A stretch of DNA of 64,000 nt from Sternotherus odoratus (taxonomy: Eukaryota > Chordata > Testudines > Kinosternidae). Positions 1-12,483 of the stretch are shown piece after piece. The notes beneath the pieces were generated by a model. The model saw nothing but the letters and a program-made list of their open reading frames with translations, had not been told where the DNA came from and made no database searches. Every line of letters starts with the position of its first letter. Positions within the stretch are counted from its first letter, which is position 1. The stretch spans positions 1 to 64,000 of the forward strand of contig JAVMKO010000142.1 of NCBI GenBank assembly GCA_032164245.1. Direction: 5' to 3'. The position numbers and the translations under genes are program-made.

Positions 1-2438
1 AACTTAAAAAAATTAAGGACATTAGTTAGTGAAGTGTATTGGACTGAAGAATTTATGGATCTAAAGGTGGAGGAGGCCTGGGATTACTTCAAGTCAAAGA
101 TACAGAAGCTATCAGAAGCCTGAATCCCTAGAAAGGGGAAAGAATCATAGGCAGGAGTTGTAGACCAAGTTCTATGAGCAAGCATCTCAGAGAGGTGATT
201 AAGAAAAAGCAGAAAGCATATAGGAGTGGAAGATGGGAGGGATCAGCAAGGAAAGCTACCTTATTGAGGTCAGAACATGTAGGGATAAAGTGCAAAAGGC
301 TAAAAGACATGTAGAGTTGGACCTTGCAAAGGAAATTAAAACTAATAGTAAAGAGTTCTATAGTCATATAAATAAGGAGAAAACAAAGAAAGAAGAAGTG
401 GTTCCACCAACACTGAGGATGGAGAGGAGGTTAAGAATAATGTAGGCATGGCCCAATATCTAAACAAATACTTTGCTTCAGGAGGCTAAGGAGGATCTTA
501 GGGATAATGGTAGCATGACAAACCGGAATGAAGATATGGAGGTAGATATTACCATAGCCAAGGTAGAAGCCAAACTTGAACAGCTTAATGGGACTAAAAC
601 GGGGGCCCAGATAATCTCCATCCAAGACTATTAAAGGAACTGGCACATGAACTTGCAAATCCATTATTGAGATTTTTTTATGAATCTGTAAACTCAGGGG
701 TTGTACCGTATGACTGGAGAATTGCTAATATAGTTCCTATTTTTAAGAAAGGGGGGAAAAAGTGGTCCAGGTAACTACCGGCCTGTTAGTTTGACATCTG
801 TAGTATGCAAGGTCTAGGAAAACGATTTGAACAAGAAAGTAGTTGAGGTCAATGGCAAATGGAAAAAAATACAACATGGTTTTACAAAAGGTAGATCGTG
901 CCAAACCAACCTGATCCTTCTTTGAGAAAGTAACAGATTTTTTAGACAAAGGAAATGCAGTGGATCTAATTTATCTAGATTTCAGTAGGGTATTTGATAC
1001 GGTACCATATGGGAAACTATTAGTTAAATTGGAAATAATGGGGATCAATATGAAAATTGAAAGGTGGATAAGGAATTGGTTAAAGGGGAGACAACAGCTG
1101 GTCATACTGAAAGGTGAACTCTGAGGCTGGAGAGAGGTTGCCAGTGGAGTTCCTCAGGGATTGGTTTGGGGACCAATTTTATTTAATCTTTTTATTACTG
1201 ACCTTGGCACAATAAATGGGAATGTGCTAAAAATGTTTGCAGATGACACAAATCTGGGAGGTATTGCCAATTCAGAGAAGGGCCGGCATATCATACAGGA
1301 AGATCTGGATGACTTTATAAACTGGAGTAATAGGAATAGGATGAAATTTAATAGTGAGAAGTGTAAAGTCATGCATGTAGGGATTAATAACAAGAATTTT
1401 AGTTATAAGCTGGGGACGTATCAATTGGAAGTAATGGAGGAGGAGAAGGACCTCGAAGTATTGGTTGATCACAGGATGACTATGAGCTGCTAATGTGATA
1501 TGGCCATGAAAAAAGCTAATGCGGTCTTGGGATGCATCCAGGCAAGGTATTTCCAGTAGAGATAAGGAGGCGTTAGTACCATTATACAAGGCACTGGTGA
1601 GACCTCATCTGGAATACTGTGTGCAGTTCTGCTGTCCCATGTTTAAGAAGGATGAATTCAAACTAGAACAGGTGGAGAGAAGGGCTACTAGGATAATCCA
1701 GGAAATGGAAAACCTGTCTTATGAAAGGAGACCCAAGGAGCTGGGCTTGTATAGCCTATCCAAAAGAAGGCTGAGGGGAGATATTATTGCTCTCTATAAA
1801 TATATGAGAAGGATAAATACCATGGAGAGAAAGGAATTATTTAAGTTCAGTACCAATGTGGACATAAGAACAAATGGATATAAACTGGCCATCAGGAAGT
1901 TTAGACTTGAAATTAGACAAAGGTTTCTAACCACCAGAGGAGTGGAGTTCTGGAACAGCCTTCCAAGGGAAGCGGGGGGTGGGGGGTGGGGGCAAAAGAC
2001 CTATCTGGCTCCAAGACTAAGCTCAATAAGTTTATGGAGGAGATGGAATGATGGGACAACATAATTTTGGTAATTGATTGATCTTTGACTATTCATGGGA
2101 GATGGGCCCGGTGGCCAGTGATAGGATGTTGGATGGGATAGTATCTGAGTTACTACCGCCATATTTTGGGTCAGGAAGGAATTTTCGTCCAGGGCAGATT
2201 GGCAGAGGCCCTGGGAGTTTTTCACCTTCCTCTGCAGTGTGGGGCACAGGTCACTTGCTGGAAGCTTCTCTGCACCATTAAAAGTCTTTAAACCATGATT
2301 TCAGGACTTCAATAGCTCAGACATAGGTGAAAGGTTTATTGTAGGAGTGGCTGAGTGAGATTCTGTGGTCTGTGTTGTGCAGGTCAGACTAGATGATCAT
2401 AATGGTCCCTTCTGACCTTGAAGTCTGAGTCTATGAGA
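1..2438 (+). mobile_element. CR1 LINE, degraded, reverse transcriptase part
   Basis: This is a 5'-truncated CR1-type non-LTR retrotransposon that runs off the left edge. Broken frames show reverse transcriptase landmarks in order: LIYLDFSRVFDTV near 970-1005, a VPQG-like turn near 1150, and the catalytic-loop sequence FADDTNLGG near 1235-1260. After that comes the thumb/C-terminal region (1519-1980) with [18 protein letters not shown] and RRLRGDIIALYKYM. The 3' end is the usual CR1 tail, tcagactagatgatcataat at 2386-2405. Several stops and frameshifts interrupt the frame, so it is dead. Its 3' end abuts the block that is duplicated at 58.2 kb. Confidence 0.93.
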
Positions 2439-2949
2439 ATGATCCAAAATGCCTCCACTTTCTGTCCTTCATGGAAAGGACACATTCCAGGGAAAGTTCC
2501 CATTGAAAAGTGTTCCACCCCCTTTCCTGGGAGCTGAGTGCAAGATGCCTCATGGGGGCTGTAGTTCAGGTGTCTCATGCTCATGGTCTCTTTCATCTGG
2601 GCTCTTTGGCTCTCCCATGATGTACCACTTTCTCCCCTCTTGGAGAATCGATGTAGTACATCATGGGAGGCCCTGGTTGCAGTGTATCATGGGAGATGAA
2701 GTCCAGCCAGCCAGCTCAACCTATAGAGGAGAATATCAGCATGAGGCAATTGGACTACTAGTCCCATGCAGCATCCAGGTGGTATTTTAATCAGAATATT
2801 TCTGTTTTTAGCCAAAATATTTCATTTTGGGGGCACTCCTTTTTTTAACAAAATGGTGAAATTTTCTGCCAAAAGCTGGCTCTGTTTGTGACAAAATAGC
2901 TCTGTTCAAAACACAGACAGACCATTTCCACTGAACATCTTCAATAACT

Positions 2950-3055
2950 GTATTGAATCCTTCAGCTCTGGTATCCCCTAGTGACCCTGATCAGGATCAG
3001 GCCCCATTGTGCTCAGTGCTGCCCACAGGGGAGCCCTGCCCTGGCTGGGGGAGAG
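2950..3055 (+). repeat. MIR/CORE-SINE-like fragment
   Basis: The sequence gatcaggatcaggccccatt followed by gtgctcagtgctg resembles the conserved core of MIR-type SINEs. The copy at about 58738-58830 sits in the same place of the duplicated block, so the insertion predates the duplication. Confidence 0.4.
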
Positions 3056-3153
3056 GTGGGAACCATGGGGTTATAATTCACGTACAGTGAGGTGCCTTCC
3101 CTTAAGGGCACTTACACCCAAGTGACCATGTGTTACTGTCATTCTCTCCCCAG

Positions 3154-3185
3154 ATGTCTCCATTAATTGGCTGGGAAGCTCCAGG
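3154..3185 (+). CDS. Candidate tail exon of upstream paralog (unit 0)
   Basis: A 32-nt stretch has an acceptor (ctctccccag) and a donor (gtgagt). Entered in phase 1 it reads DVSINWLGSSR and ends in phase 0. The duplicate at 58916-58947 reads DASVNWLETSR with both splice sites conserved. Phase 1 is the only frame open in both copies. It would encode a few cytoplasmic or linker residues. No family motif is recognisable. Confidence 0.35.
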
Positions 3186-3350
3186 GTGAGTCACGGTTTT
3201 TATTAATGACAAGGTGAAGTGATAGAAAAGAGCAATTGGTTTGCCTGTTCCAGCTCGGCAGAGACCCATGGGTTTGGAACATGGATTTACTCAGGATTCC
3301 CAGGCTTTGGGTTGTGTCTGTTACCCTGGTCTCACTGCTGCTAACCCCAG

Positions 3351-3368
3351 ATCTCCACCCAGGAGCAG
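3351..3368 (+). CDS. Possible 18-nt microexon (unit 0)
   Basis: An ag acceptor (ctaaccccag) and a gtagct donor bracket 18 nt that read ISTQEQ in phase 0, the phase left by the candidate exon at 3154-3185. The duplicate at 59112-59129 has the same boundaries and reads ISIQEQ. The conservation may reflect only the shared ancestry of the block. It is very short and weakly supported. Confidence 0.15.
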
Positions 3369-4324
3369 GTAGCTGCCTCCCACAGCTGCTGTTACCCTGG
3401 CCAGTCAGACCCTGCCCACCACAGATAGACATCCAGGTGAAAGGAAAACATCCTTCCCAAACTCCACACCACAGCAATAAGATAGAATCCTCCATGGCCT
3501 GTAAATTTGTCTGGCTACACAGGGGCTTCCCCCACCAGCCTCTGCAACAAACAAACAACCAAGGCAGAGATGTTCAAAGTTTCAAAGTCCCTATTAAAAC
3601 TCCTGGGAACTGGACAGTCAAATCCCCCAGGCAGGTTTGAAAACCTGGGAAATGTTACCCAAGTGGGAATCAGTTGTAGTGAGATGGATCCTGTTAGTGA
3701 AGCCCCAACACCACTTGCTGGTAACCCTTCCACCATGGGCCTCCCAAAGGGGAAGGAAGACAGGCAAGGGGTGAAATCCTGGGAGTTTCCCATTGACTCC
3801 AGTGGGGGACAGGATTTTCCCCAATGGCTCTCCATGTAGGTGTCAGTGGGGTGTGCCTGTTAGTGGCAGGGAAAGCTGCTAACACAGAGCTTCCTTCCTC
3901 CAATTGCTTCCATATGATAATTATTTGGCCACATTCCAGCTCACATTGGCAATAAAAAAAACCCTAGATTTTTATTTCTCCCCCTATAAAGATCCACTGG
4001 AGGAGTTTGGGTCACTGAAGATCTGTCCTAGGATTTTTATTATTCATAATCTGTAACATTTTATTGAGTGTTTAAAGCAGTGTCACAAAGGGAAGCGTGT
4101 GCGCTGCTATCACGGAGGCATAGCTGGTCTCCTCGGAGTTAAGGTTTAACAGAGCATCCTGTCATAGTTGTTATTTTCACACACGCCACCACAAATCCAT
4201 TCCAAGAGTACAAAATTGAATTAACACGTCTCATCACTATGGAGAGCTTGGCCTGAAAGTTTGGGGCAAACAACTCCAGTGATCTCAGAGAGAGGGAGTT
4301 TCATTCACTTTCCAGAGTTACTTT

Positions 4325-5246
4325 GGCTGCTCTTACGCATTAATGATCTGGAGAATGGTGTGGACTGCACCCTCAGCAAGTTTGCAGATGACACTAAACT
4401 AGGAGGAGTGGTAGATACACTGGAGGGTAGGAATAGGATACAGAGGGACCTAGACAAATTGGAGGATTGGGCCAAAAGAAATCTGATGAGGTTAAACAAG
4501 GACAAGTGCAGAGTCCTGCACTTAGGACAGAAGAATCCCATGCACTGCTACAGATTAGGGACCAAATGTCTAGGCAGAAGTTCTGCAGAAAAGGACCGAG
4601 GGGTTACAGTGGATGAGAAGCTGGATATAAGTCAACAGTGTGCCCTTGTTGTCAAGAAGGCTAATGGCATATTGGGCTGCATTAATAGGAGCATTGCCAG
4701 CAGATTGAGGGAAGTGATTATTCCCCTCTATTAGGAACCTGTGAGGCCACATCTATAGTATTGTGTCCAGTCCCGTTCCTTCTCCCCTCCGTCCCTGCCC
4801 AACACACTACAGAAAGGATGTGGACAAATTGGGAAGAGTGCAGTGGAGAGCAACGAAAATTATTAGGGGGCTGGGTCACATGACTTACAAGCAGAGGATG
4901 AGGAAATTGGGCTTATTTAGTCTGCAGAAGAAAACAGAGAGGGGGAATTTGATAGCAGCCTTCAGCTATCTCAAGGGGGATGCCAAAGAGAAATGGATGT
5001 AGACTGTTCTCAGTGGTAGCAGATGACAGAACAAGGAGCATTCGTCTCAAGTTGCAGAGGGGAAGGCTGAGGTTGGATATTAGGAAACACTATTTCACTA
5101 GGAGGAAGGTGAAGCACTGGAATGGGTTACCTAGGGAGGTGGTGGAATCTCCATCCTTAGAGGTTTTTAAGGGTTAGTTCAGATGATTTAGTTAGGGTTG
5201 GTCCTGCTTTGAGCAGAAGGTTGGAGTGGATGACCTTCTGCAGTGT
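4325..5246 (+). mobile_element. CR1 LINE 3' fragment
   Basis: The translation shows CR1 reverse transcriptase C-terminal motifs: INDLENGVDCTLSKFADDTK near 4340-4400, then [12 protein letters not shown], then [17 protein letters not shown]. The frame is broken by a stop at about 4733 and by a frameshift. The tail reads gttggtcctgctttgagcag near 5200. The unit on the right side (60.2 kb) lacks this insertion, so it arrived after the block duplicated. Confidence 0.92.
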
Positions 5247-5440
5247 CATAGAATATCAGGGTTGGAAGGAACCTCAGGAGACCATCTAATCCAACTCCCT
5301 GTTTAAAGCAGGACCAATCCCCAATTAAGTAATCCCACAGATTTTTGTCCCATATCCCTAAATAGCCCCTTTAAGGATTGAACTCACAATTCTAGGTTTA
5401 GCAGGCCAATGATCAAGCCACTGAGCCATCCCTCACCCCA
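5247..5440 (-). mobile_element. tRNA-headed SINE with CR1-like tail (Cry/tortoise pol III SINE type)
   Basis: Read on the minus strand, the element starts GGGGTGAGGGATGGCTCAGT, a tRNA-like A-box region. It continues to GTGAGTTCAATCC (B box) and ends with a CR1-like tail that finishes CCCTGATATTCTATGA. This layout is that of the tRNA(Lys)-derived SINEs described from cryptodiran turtles. It lies tail-to-tail against the CR1 at 4325-5246. Confidence 0.8.
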
Positions 5441-8400
5441 ATGCTAGTCTTTTATTATTCTATGCTTACAAATGCTGATTTAACCTTTGGAGCTTTTACT
5501 AATTGACTGTAGGACAGGGTACAGATTGCAGAGATTTTGGTGACCCATGAATTCTGAAACTGGTTTAACCCTCTCAATATTATGCATATTGCTTCTCCTT
5601 TGACCCAAGCAGTTAGCCAATAATCTAGGTCTTATATTATGATTGAGAGGTGAAAGTGACAACAGAGACAGGTATGTTCATAGATGCAACCCCATTTACT
5701 TACACAACATCTAAAAAGTCCTGTTTCCCTTAACGCAACTGGAACCAAACAACAGGAGGCACTTTCTTTGATCTCAGCTCCAAGACTCTTTCCAGGCAGC
5801 ACTCTGCCCAAAAGCTCTCTCTTTCTAATTGGGGGACAAAAAAGGAGCACACCAAAGCTGGCAAGAGGGAAATCTCAGAATGGTTAATGTAAGAAGTGAG
5901 GACATTGGTTTTTCCCAGTCTAGATGCCCATTAGATCTGCTCTCGATGTACATAAAACAGTGCTGTTAGATGGACATTTTCTGGCTTAATTTCTCTGGTT
6001 TTAAACTGGCTTAGTAGAAAAGTAACATTACTATGTTTATCTTAAAGAATCCAGCACCCCAGACAGAAGAGACACCAACATACGCAGCACTCACTCTGCA
6101 GCAGGGCAGATGTCATTAATGTTCCAGGTGCTGAACTGCGGGACTCGTCACGGCACAGCCACATCAAAGCCCCTCCAGAAATCCGAAGCAACTATAGGGG
6201 CCGTGCACTAAGAAAATGGGAGACTCTCTCTAGGGCCACAGCAAGACAATGCACAGAGACATGAAGTGCTGTAGGACACTGGAAAATTCTCAGGGCAAAT
6301 GCTACTTGTTTTCCTTTTAGAAAAAAGTTTCTTCTGAATAAAATTGGGGAAAACACCCAAACTCTGTTTCCTACGCCTTACTCTTTATATCGACAACTCA
6401 CCTCCCAAGTCCTCTCAGCCCTGTTTAGTGATTCCACTGCTAATGCAAAGTTTCCAAAAATCATGAGGCAGCCCCCCCCCCTCAAATCCCAAGATTAATT
6501 CAAGAATTCATGCGTTTTTTTAAAAAAATTATGTTTGTCAAGAATTCTAGACTGATGGCCAGATTTCTGTAAGTGCCAGCATCCAGCAGTTGATATAAAC
6601 TTGCATTTGAGAACAGTGATTGACAGCTACGGGGTCCTGGGTGCTTTGGAAAATCTAGGCACTGCATTTAGGAGCCTGTGGCTGTGTCATGAGCTTTGAA
6701 ATAAATGATATTGGCCCTGCTGCTGGTACAATCAGCACCTGAGCGAAGTCGCTGGATCATGCTGCAGACACTGATGGATTTGGGAATCGCTCTTTCCCTC
6801 TTGTACCTTTGTTTTTCGGTTGCTAGTTCAATCTCTTTGAACCCTTGTGAGTGTGTTTAACTGACAAGCACTTTTCTGCAGAGCTTTGAGAGACACATTT
6901 CCATAGCGATTCAAGGCAGCTTTCAACTTTCATGTAATTAAGAAAATGAATTGTGCCAGGGGGAAGCATCATCTTCTGTCTGATTGGAATGTCCCCACGG
7001 GGAGTCATCCTGAGATAACTATAGTGGGTTAGTTAGACCAGTATAGTCCTTCTGGTCAATTTCCCCCTTCAGACCGGCCCTTAGTGTCTGCAGTACCCAG
7101 CACAAAGGGGCCCTGAACTTGGCTGGGGTCTCTGGTGAGTGCTTTTATATAACTAAGAACGGCAAAATGCAGTCACTCAACTGACAGGATTTGGGTGAGA
7201 AGCCATGGAACAAGGTCTCCGTCCATGCTAGGGTTGCCAGTTTCTGAAAACTGGACACCTCTGCTCCACTCCTCCCCCCCAGGGTGACCAGATGTTCTGG
7301 TCTTATAGGGACAGTCCTGTTTTTTGTTTCTTATATAGGCTCCTATTATCTACCACCCCCATCCTAATTTTTCCCACACTTGCTGTCTGGCCACACTATT
7401 TGTCCCAGGCCAAGAACTGCCACACTTACCCCACCCAACTAGTTACCTGTGGGGGATGGGAGATTCTCTCTCCATAAGCCATTCACTAAAGTCACACAAC
7501 AAGTCTGTGGAGGAGCTGGGACTAGAACCCAGGAGTCCTAACCCCCAACCCATTAGCCCCAACTCCGCTCCCAGAGCAGAAGCTGGACCCCAGGAGTCCT
7601 ACCACTTCTAACCACTCCCCAGACCTAGGAAGAGAACCCAGCATTGTTACTGTTACATTTCTAGTATCCTTTCTGAAAGTCTCTCCTGCATATGTCTGTG
7701 GCCTGGCCTAGCTGCCCAGTCAGTCTGTCAGTGTCAGGCCCTGGGTACCTGAAATCTGCTAAAACCTAGTTCCTCTTCCCCATTCGCCAATTCGCTGCAC
7801 ATTCACAATAGGTGGCTCAGCTACCCCAGATCAAGCATCTTCTTCCCCTCTTCAGTCAGACTCTGGATCATCTGATCTGGTACCGACTGCACTTTTGCTC
7901 AGAGGGAGAGTCCCCACACCCAGACTTTGGGGCTGTCTCTATAAAAGGCCCAAACCAGAACCCCCAAGTCCACACCCCCAGATTCTAGGGAAGGTCAGGT
8001 TAGGACTCACTGCTGGAACTAACCCTCAGGGCCCATCTCCAGTTGCTCTGCCCCAGCCCAGCATCTCCCTTATCCCTGGTCCCCTCTTTCACTGATCACA
8101 GTCACCTTAGTGTTTAGAAATGGGAGCCGGTTTGGAGTTGTTAAACCGAGAGGGGACGTCTCTTTCTACCAGACATGCAGATTGGTAACAAAAATCTGTC
8201 AACAGCTCAGCCAGAAGTTAGCAGTTCAATGCAGGGATCCCTGGGGGAGGGTCTCTGGCCTGGGCTGTGCAGATGCTCAGACTAGATGGTCCCATTGGTC
8301 CCTTCTGGCCTTTCAATGTACAACTGTGAAAATAAACTGCCCTGGAAACCGCATGAGAACAGACTAAATGGAGAGAGAGAATGAGGCAGGTTAGCGTGTG

Positions 8401-9418
8401 AGGACAAAAATAACATTGTGTGAGCGGGTTCCTCAATCCCACATCACAGCATGTGACACTCTCCCTCCAGGCTGGGCTGCTAGCTCCGGGTCAGGCCTGG
8501 GGAGCTCACTGCTGGGCGGGGGAAGAGGTGTCTGCACAGGAGATTCTGCAGATGCTCAGGGAGCTGTTGGCTCTCCTACAGTTCCCGCCCTGTGTAGCTA
8601 CAAGGGGGAGCTGGCCTGTGTGTGCAGAGTCACTGAGCTAGAACCGCTATTCACGGCACCAACTCTCCACTTTCTTCCCTCTTTGGAGCAGCAGCTAGTT
8701 GCTCTCTAGTCCTGCAGTGTCTGGCTCCATTAATATCCTACCAGGGCAGGAGAGCCGGTTCAAATTCTGTCCTGCCTGCCCTGGGGTTTGGGCTGGTGGG
8801 CGAGAGGCAGGATCTAGCCCAGAAGCTATAGACGGTGGGATTGTCTGTAAGAACAATTAAATCCCCTGCAGCAGATTTCCCAGTTTGTGGCACTGATCAC
8901 CCTGGATTGTAGTCTCACCCAAGGACCAAGGCTAGAATGGGCCGTGGGGACACAGCCCCTCCCACCCCTACAGCTGGTCTCACACACAGATTCGGCACAG
9001 TCGTAATTGGCACAAGCACTTCTGGCCAAACCTTCCAAAATGACCCGTGGTTTTGGGAGCCCAGTGTGAGGCAGCTTAAGTGGTGACAGACAGACTGGAC
9101 TGAGCCCCCACCTGCTGGAGATCAACCCCTTAAAGTTGGCTTAAATGGGGCCCCCAAATTCACTAACTGTTTTTGAAAGTCTGCTTAACGATGTGATAAA
9201 CTAAGGACGGTATTTTAAAATATTGCATCTATCTATCCCCATATCAATCCTCTTTCTCTGTCTCTCTATCCATCAATCTACAAATCTGTCTCCCTCTATC
9301 ACAGGCTCTGTGCAACTGACTCATTTCAAGTCTCTGATAAGCACTAGCATAGAGAGGACCCCTGGTCATTTCTTCCCTGTGTGGAGCCGTCTCTCTGCTG
9401 CTTTCAGGGTCTGTGCAG
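5441..9418. other. Intergenic sequence, no gene seen
   Basis: The part up to about 7000 belongs to the duplicated unit-0 tail block and shows no convincing exon. From 7440 to 7660 there is an old repeat containing two tracts like gaacccaggagtcct. A CR1 3' end lies at about 8250-8330 (gctcagactagatggtccca). The remainder is unremarkable and has no open frame with recognisable homology. Confidence 0.55.
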
Positions 9419-10123
9419 CAGGGCCGGCGACAGAAATTTGGGAGCCCCCTACTCTGATAGTTTGCCCCCCCCCCAGCCCAGCCGGGCCCCCCCCAGCCCA
9501 GCCGACAGAGGCTGGGGGCCCCCCAGCCCAGCCGCCCCCCCCCAGCCCAGCCGGGCCCCCTCCAGCCCAGCCGACAGCAGCTGGGCCCCCCCGCCAGCCC
9601 ATCCGCCCCCCCCCCAGCCCAGACGACAGTGGCTGGGGGCCTCCCAGCCCAGCCGGCAGCCCCCCCAGCCCAGCCGGGCCCCCTCCAGCCCAGCCGACAG
9701 CGGCTGGGGCCCCCCCAGCCCAGCCGCCCCCCCCCGCCCATCTGGGCCCCCTCCAGCCCAGCCGGCACTCCCCCCCCCGCTGCTGACAGCGGCTGGGGGA
9801 GGAAGCCCAGCCGCCCCCCCTCCCCCAGCTGACAGCGCCTGCGGGAGGAAGCCCAGCCGCCGCCCCCCCCCCCCCCTTCCTCCCCAGCTGACAGCAGCGG
9901 GACCAAGAGCCCGGGAGTGGCGTGAGCCGCCCTTGCTGTTCCTCCCCCCCCCCCCTCGCGGATTGAGCCGCTGCCGCCGGCCGGGCTCACTACTAGGCCG
10001 GGGACAGGCGCTCGTCCGGAGGAGAGCCGCGCCGGATGACTACGGGTAGAGCTGTACCGGGGCCCCCCTAAAGTGTGGGCCCTGTACAGCTCTACCCATA
10101 GTACCCCCCTGTCGCTGGCCCTG
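9419..10123 (-). mobile_element. Non-autonomous hAT element with GC-rich interior
   Basis: The terminal inverted repeats are CAGGGCCGGCGACAG and CTGTCGCTGGCCCTG. An exact 8-bp target-site duplication CTGTGCAG lies at 9411-9418 and 10124-10131. The length is 705 bp with no transposase. The interior is a C-rich array of cccagcccagccg motifs, which creates long artificial open frames on both strands. A palindrome around ctgtaccggggcccc lies near the right end. A relative in opposite orientation is at 36166-36577. Confidence 0.88.
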
Positions 10124-10131
10124 CTGTGCAG

Positions 10132-11640
10132 TGAGGCAGCTGAAGGGTCTGTGCAGCAGGAGAAACACTCTGTGGATTGCTCTTGCCTCAAACAGAGCTG
10201 TGTTTGCAACTCTGGGGGCGCAGGGTCAGTTCCCCTTCTTCACATCCCATTTTGCACTGTACATGATCCCGTCATTAACCTCCCCTTCGCCCTCCCATGG
10301 TGGAGACTTTCCTTGTTCCTGTTCCTGTGGCGGGTCTGGGTTCGGGTCACTCCAAGGTGCTGGCTGTAATTCAGGGACGGCACAGATCGGACACTTTCTC
10401 TGGCAGTGGCCAATGACCCTCGGGCTCTAGGTGGCAGGACCCTTCTTCCCAGCATCAGCCCCCATCCCTACGTAAGGCTGCAAGGCCTCTTAACAAGTGG
10501 CATCTCCCTGCACTGGGCCCTCTGCCCAAGGGTCCCCCTCGTGCTCCCCAACTGCACCCGCTGCTCACTGCACCCAGCTCCAGACTGCCCCAGCTCCAGC
10601 TCCAACACTGGTGCTCCTCTACCTCCTCCAGCCTCTCTGGCCATTGTTGCTGCATGAATCTGCTCCCTCAGCTGCTTCTCTGGTTCTCTCTGGCTCCAAT
10701 TGGTGCAGCTCTGCCTCTAGCTCTGCTCAGCTCTCGCTCTCACCTTAGCTCTGCCCCACTCTGACCCGGGGCAGTTCCAGCTCATGTGGAGGACGGGGCC
10801 CTCCTGCTATCCTGAGTCCCTCATTAGCCTGCCTGCCCTGTCAATCAGGCTGACATGGAGCATTGCCTCTCTGCATTGCCCCTAGGTCCTGATTTTCCAT
10901 CAATGTTTCTGGGAGTCACCCACCCAAAAACCCACTTACGTTTTAGTAAGGGGCCAACATTCCCTCACATTTCTATCCCACGTGTTTCTTTGACTTTTTC
11001 ACAGGTCCCTCACTTGCTTAGTCACACTCATCTGCTCACGGGTCACTTCTGGATGCTTCTTCTCAACTGCCTTCTTTTCCTCCTTCCCTGGAAGTGTGTG
11101 AGGGGGGTTGACTTGAGAGGGAACCAGGATGGGGGAAGGGACCTGGTGCCCATCTTTCAGCAAGGACAGCAGACTCCTCAGCACCCTCGAATTGGGAGTG
11201 GGGGCAGTCAGCACAGGATGTGCAGAAGTAGCTGGAGCTGGCAGGACGTGGTAGGTGGATACGAAGCAGATGGGGAAGCCAGTGCAGTCCCATGGCTGCT
11301 GTTCTCTGGGGCTGGAACTCACCCCCATGCAGAGGTTCCAGCACAAGGTCTAGACCCCATTAATGTCCCCTTAAGCCCAGAAGGAGAGTTACCCCCTGGG
11401 AGCTGGACCCTTCTCAACAGGGACTGGAAACCACAGTGGAGGCAAAAGGTTCAAGTTCATCCAACATCCCTGGCCTCCAAGTCACATAGTGACCCTCCAC
11501 CCCGGCCCAGCTGTGCCTTTAGCCAGGGGGCTGTCTCAGTCCTCCGGCAGAAAGGTGGACGGGAGGAGTTTCTTCACTGATAAGTCTAGACTCAAATAAG
11601 AAAACCAGGCCCCTTTAGTTCTCAATCTTGCAGTCCTAAA
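10132..11640. other. Unit 1 distal 5' flank, no gene seen
   Basis: Homology to the 5' flanks of units 2 (from about 25549) and 3 (from about 40125) begins near 10886 at cctgattttccatcaa. No exon is supported. Open frames here are unrelated between units and are treated as chance. Confidence 0.5.
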
Positions 11641-12023
11641 TAGAGACGCTGTGGCCGGAGCACGGAAAGGGACGGCTCGGGGCAGGAAATGGGGAGCAAT
11701 GATGATTATCAGACCCAAGGAGGAGTCAGAGCAGGTCAGAGAGAGGCTGCAGCATTTGTGCTGCCAGAGCCCTGCAGACCCCAGGGACCTGGAAGCAGGG
11801 AGAGGGACTGGCTGGAGTATCCAATGTGGGGAGCAGACGGGTGGGCAAATCAGAGCAAGAGAGAGAGAGAGAGAGAGAGACGGGAGCTTCCCTTCTGTTG
11901 AAGTCAGAGAGGGCAGTTCGGGCAGATCCGAGCTGGGACTGACTGGATTGTTCCCTCCCGACCCTGTCAGCAGAAGAAGCTGCTGGGCTGTTTCCATCTC
12001 GATCGGTTCCCCTCACCGCTCTG
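11641..12023 (+). promoter_or_regulatory. Putative proximal promoter and 5' UTR, unit 1
   Basis: This segment is strongly conserved with 26330-26691 and 40830-41205. It includes an ETS-like core (gcaggaaatgggg) followed by atgatgattatcagaccc, which holds a GATA site on the minus strand. No TATA box is evident. The last 60 bases before the ATG (aagctgctgggctgtttcca and following) are likely 5' UTR. The transcription start is inferred, not seen. Confidence 0.4.
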
Positions 12024-12054
12024 ATGCTCCTGTCTCTGTGCCTCTTGCTGACCA
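12024..12054 (+). CDS. Unit 1 exon 1, signal peptide start
   Basis: It encodes MLLSLCLLLT plus one base, the hydrophobic start of a secretion signal. Alignment to units 2 and 3 places the exon end at 12054, but the following bases are ATGAGT rather than GTGAGT. Four bases around the junction differ from the other units. Confidence 0.7.
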
Positions 12055-12209
12055 ATGAGTATGTGGGAATCCTGTGCTAATTCATAGCAGGTTGGGGGGG
12101 AAACAGAAACCAGAGCCGCCCCTGGCCCAGACTGTCGGCAAATCCTCTTCAGTGGGAGAGAAAACGGAACCAGTGAAAACACTGAGCATGAGTTACTGGG
12201 CCAGAACCC

Positions 12210-12266
12210 CAGCTGGTGTAAATCAGTGTCATTCTATTGGAGTCAATGCCAGTTTACACCAGCTGA
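12210..12266. repeat. Short palindromic hairpin repeat, intron 1 of unit 1
   Basis: The inverted ends agctggtgtaaat and gtttacaccagct flank a short spacer. The same hairpin lies at the equivalent place in unit 2 (26879-26932) and unit 3 (41390-41447), so it predates the unit duplications. Confidence 0.6.
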
Positions 12267-12483
12267 GGATCTGTCCCTCTAGAGAGCTGAAGGGAGCGGT
12301 GGTTCCAGCTCAGCCAAGGTCTGTGTGCGCGAGGAACCTGCTGTGCCCCAGATCTAACGTCCTGCCTGGTTTGCTTCTTCACCAAAACAGGAATCAGGAT
12401 TTTTTTTCCTATTAAAGGCAGTTTTCAGGAAAGGGGGAAAGTTTATTTCCAGCACTAACCACACGTCTCCTTTCTGTTCCCAG

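Larger units (their letters stand above)
2439..7000 (+). repeat. Segmental duplicate of 58.2-63.6 kb (tail of an upstream paralogous unit)
   Basis: This block aligns by eye, in order and in the same orientation, with 58225-63585. Shared landmarks include ccttcatggaaaggacacat, the candidate exon at 3154 versus 58916, and gactgtaggacagggta at 5507 versus 60220. Further on, agatgcccattag occurs at 5923 versus 62053, and gagaacagtgattg at 6610 versus 63450. Each side has later insertions: CR1 plus SINE on the left, and an LTR, a CR1 fragment and a MITE on the right. I read it as the 3' end of a unit whose 5' part lies left of the window. Confidence 0.8.

Noticed and set aside
1161..2064. Functional reverse transcriptase gene
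   Set aside because: Stops and frameshifts split the frame and the 5' end is missing; it is an inactive CR1.
9244..10209. Long open frames of Pro/Ala/Gly on both strands
   Set aside because: They are translations of the C-rich repeats inside a hAT element with clear ends and target duplication; composition alone keeps them open.
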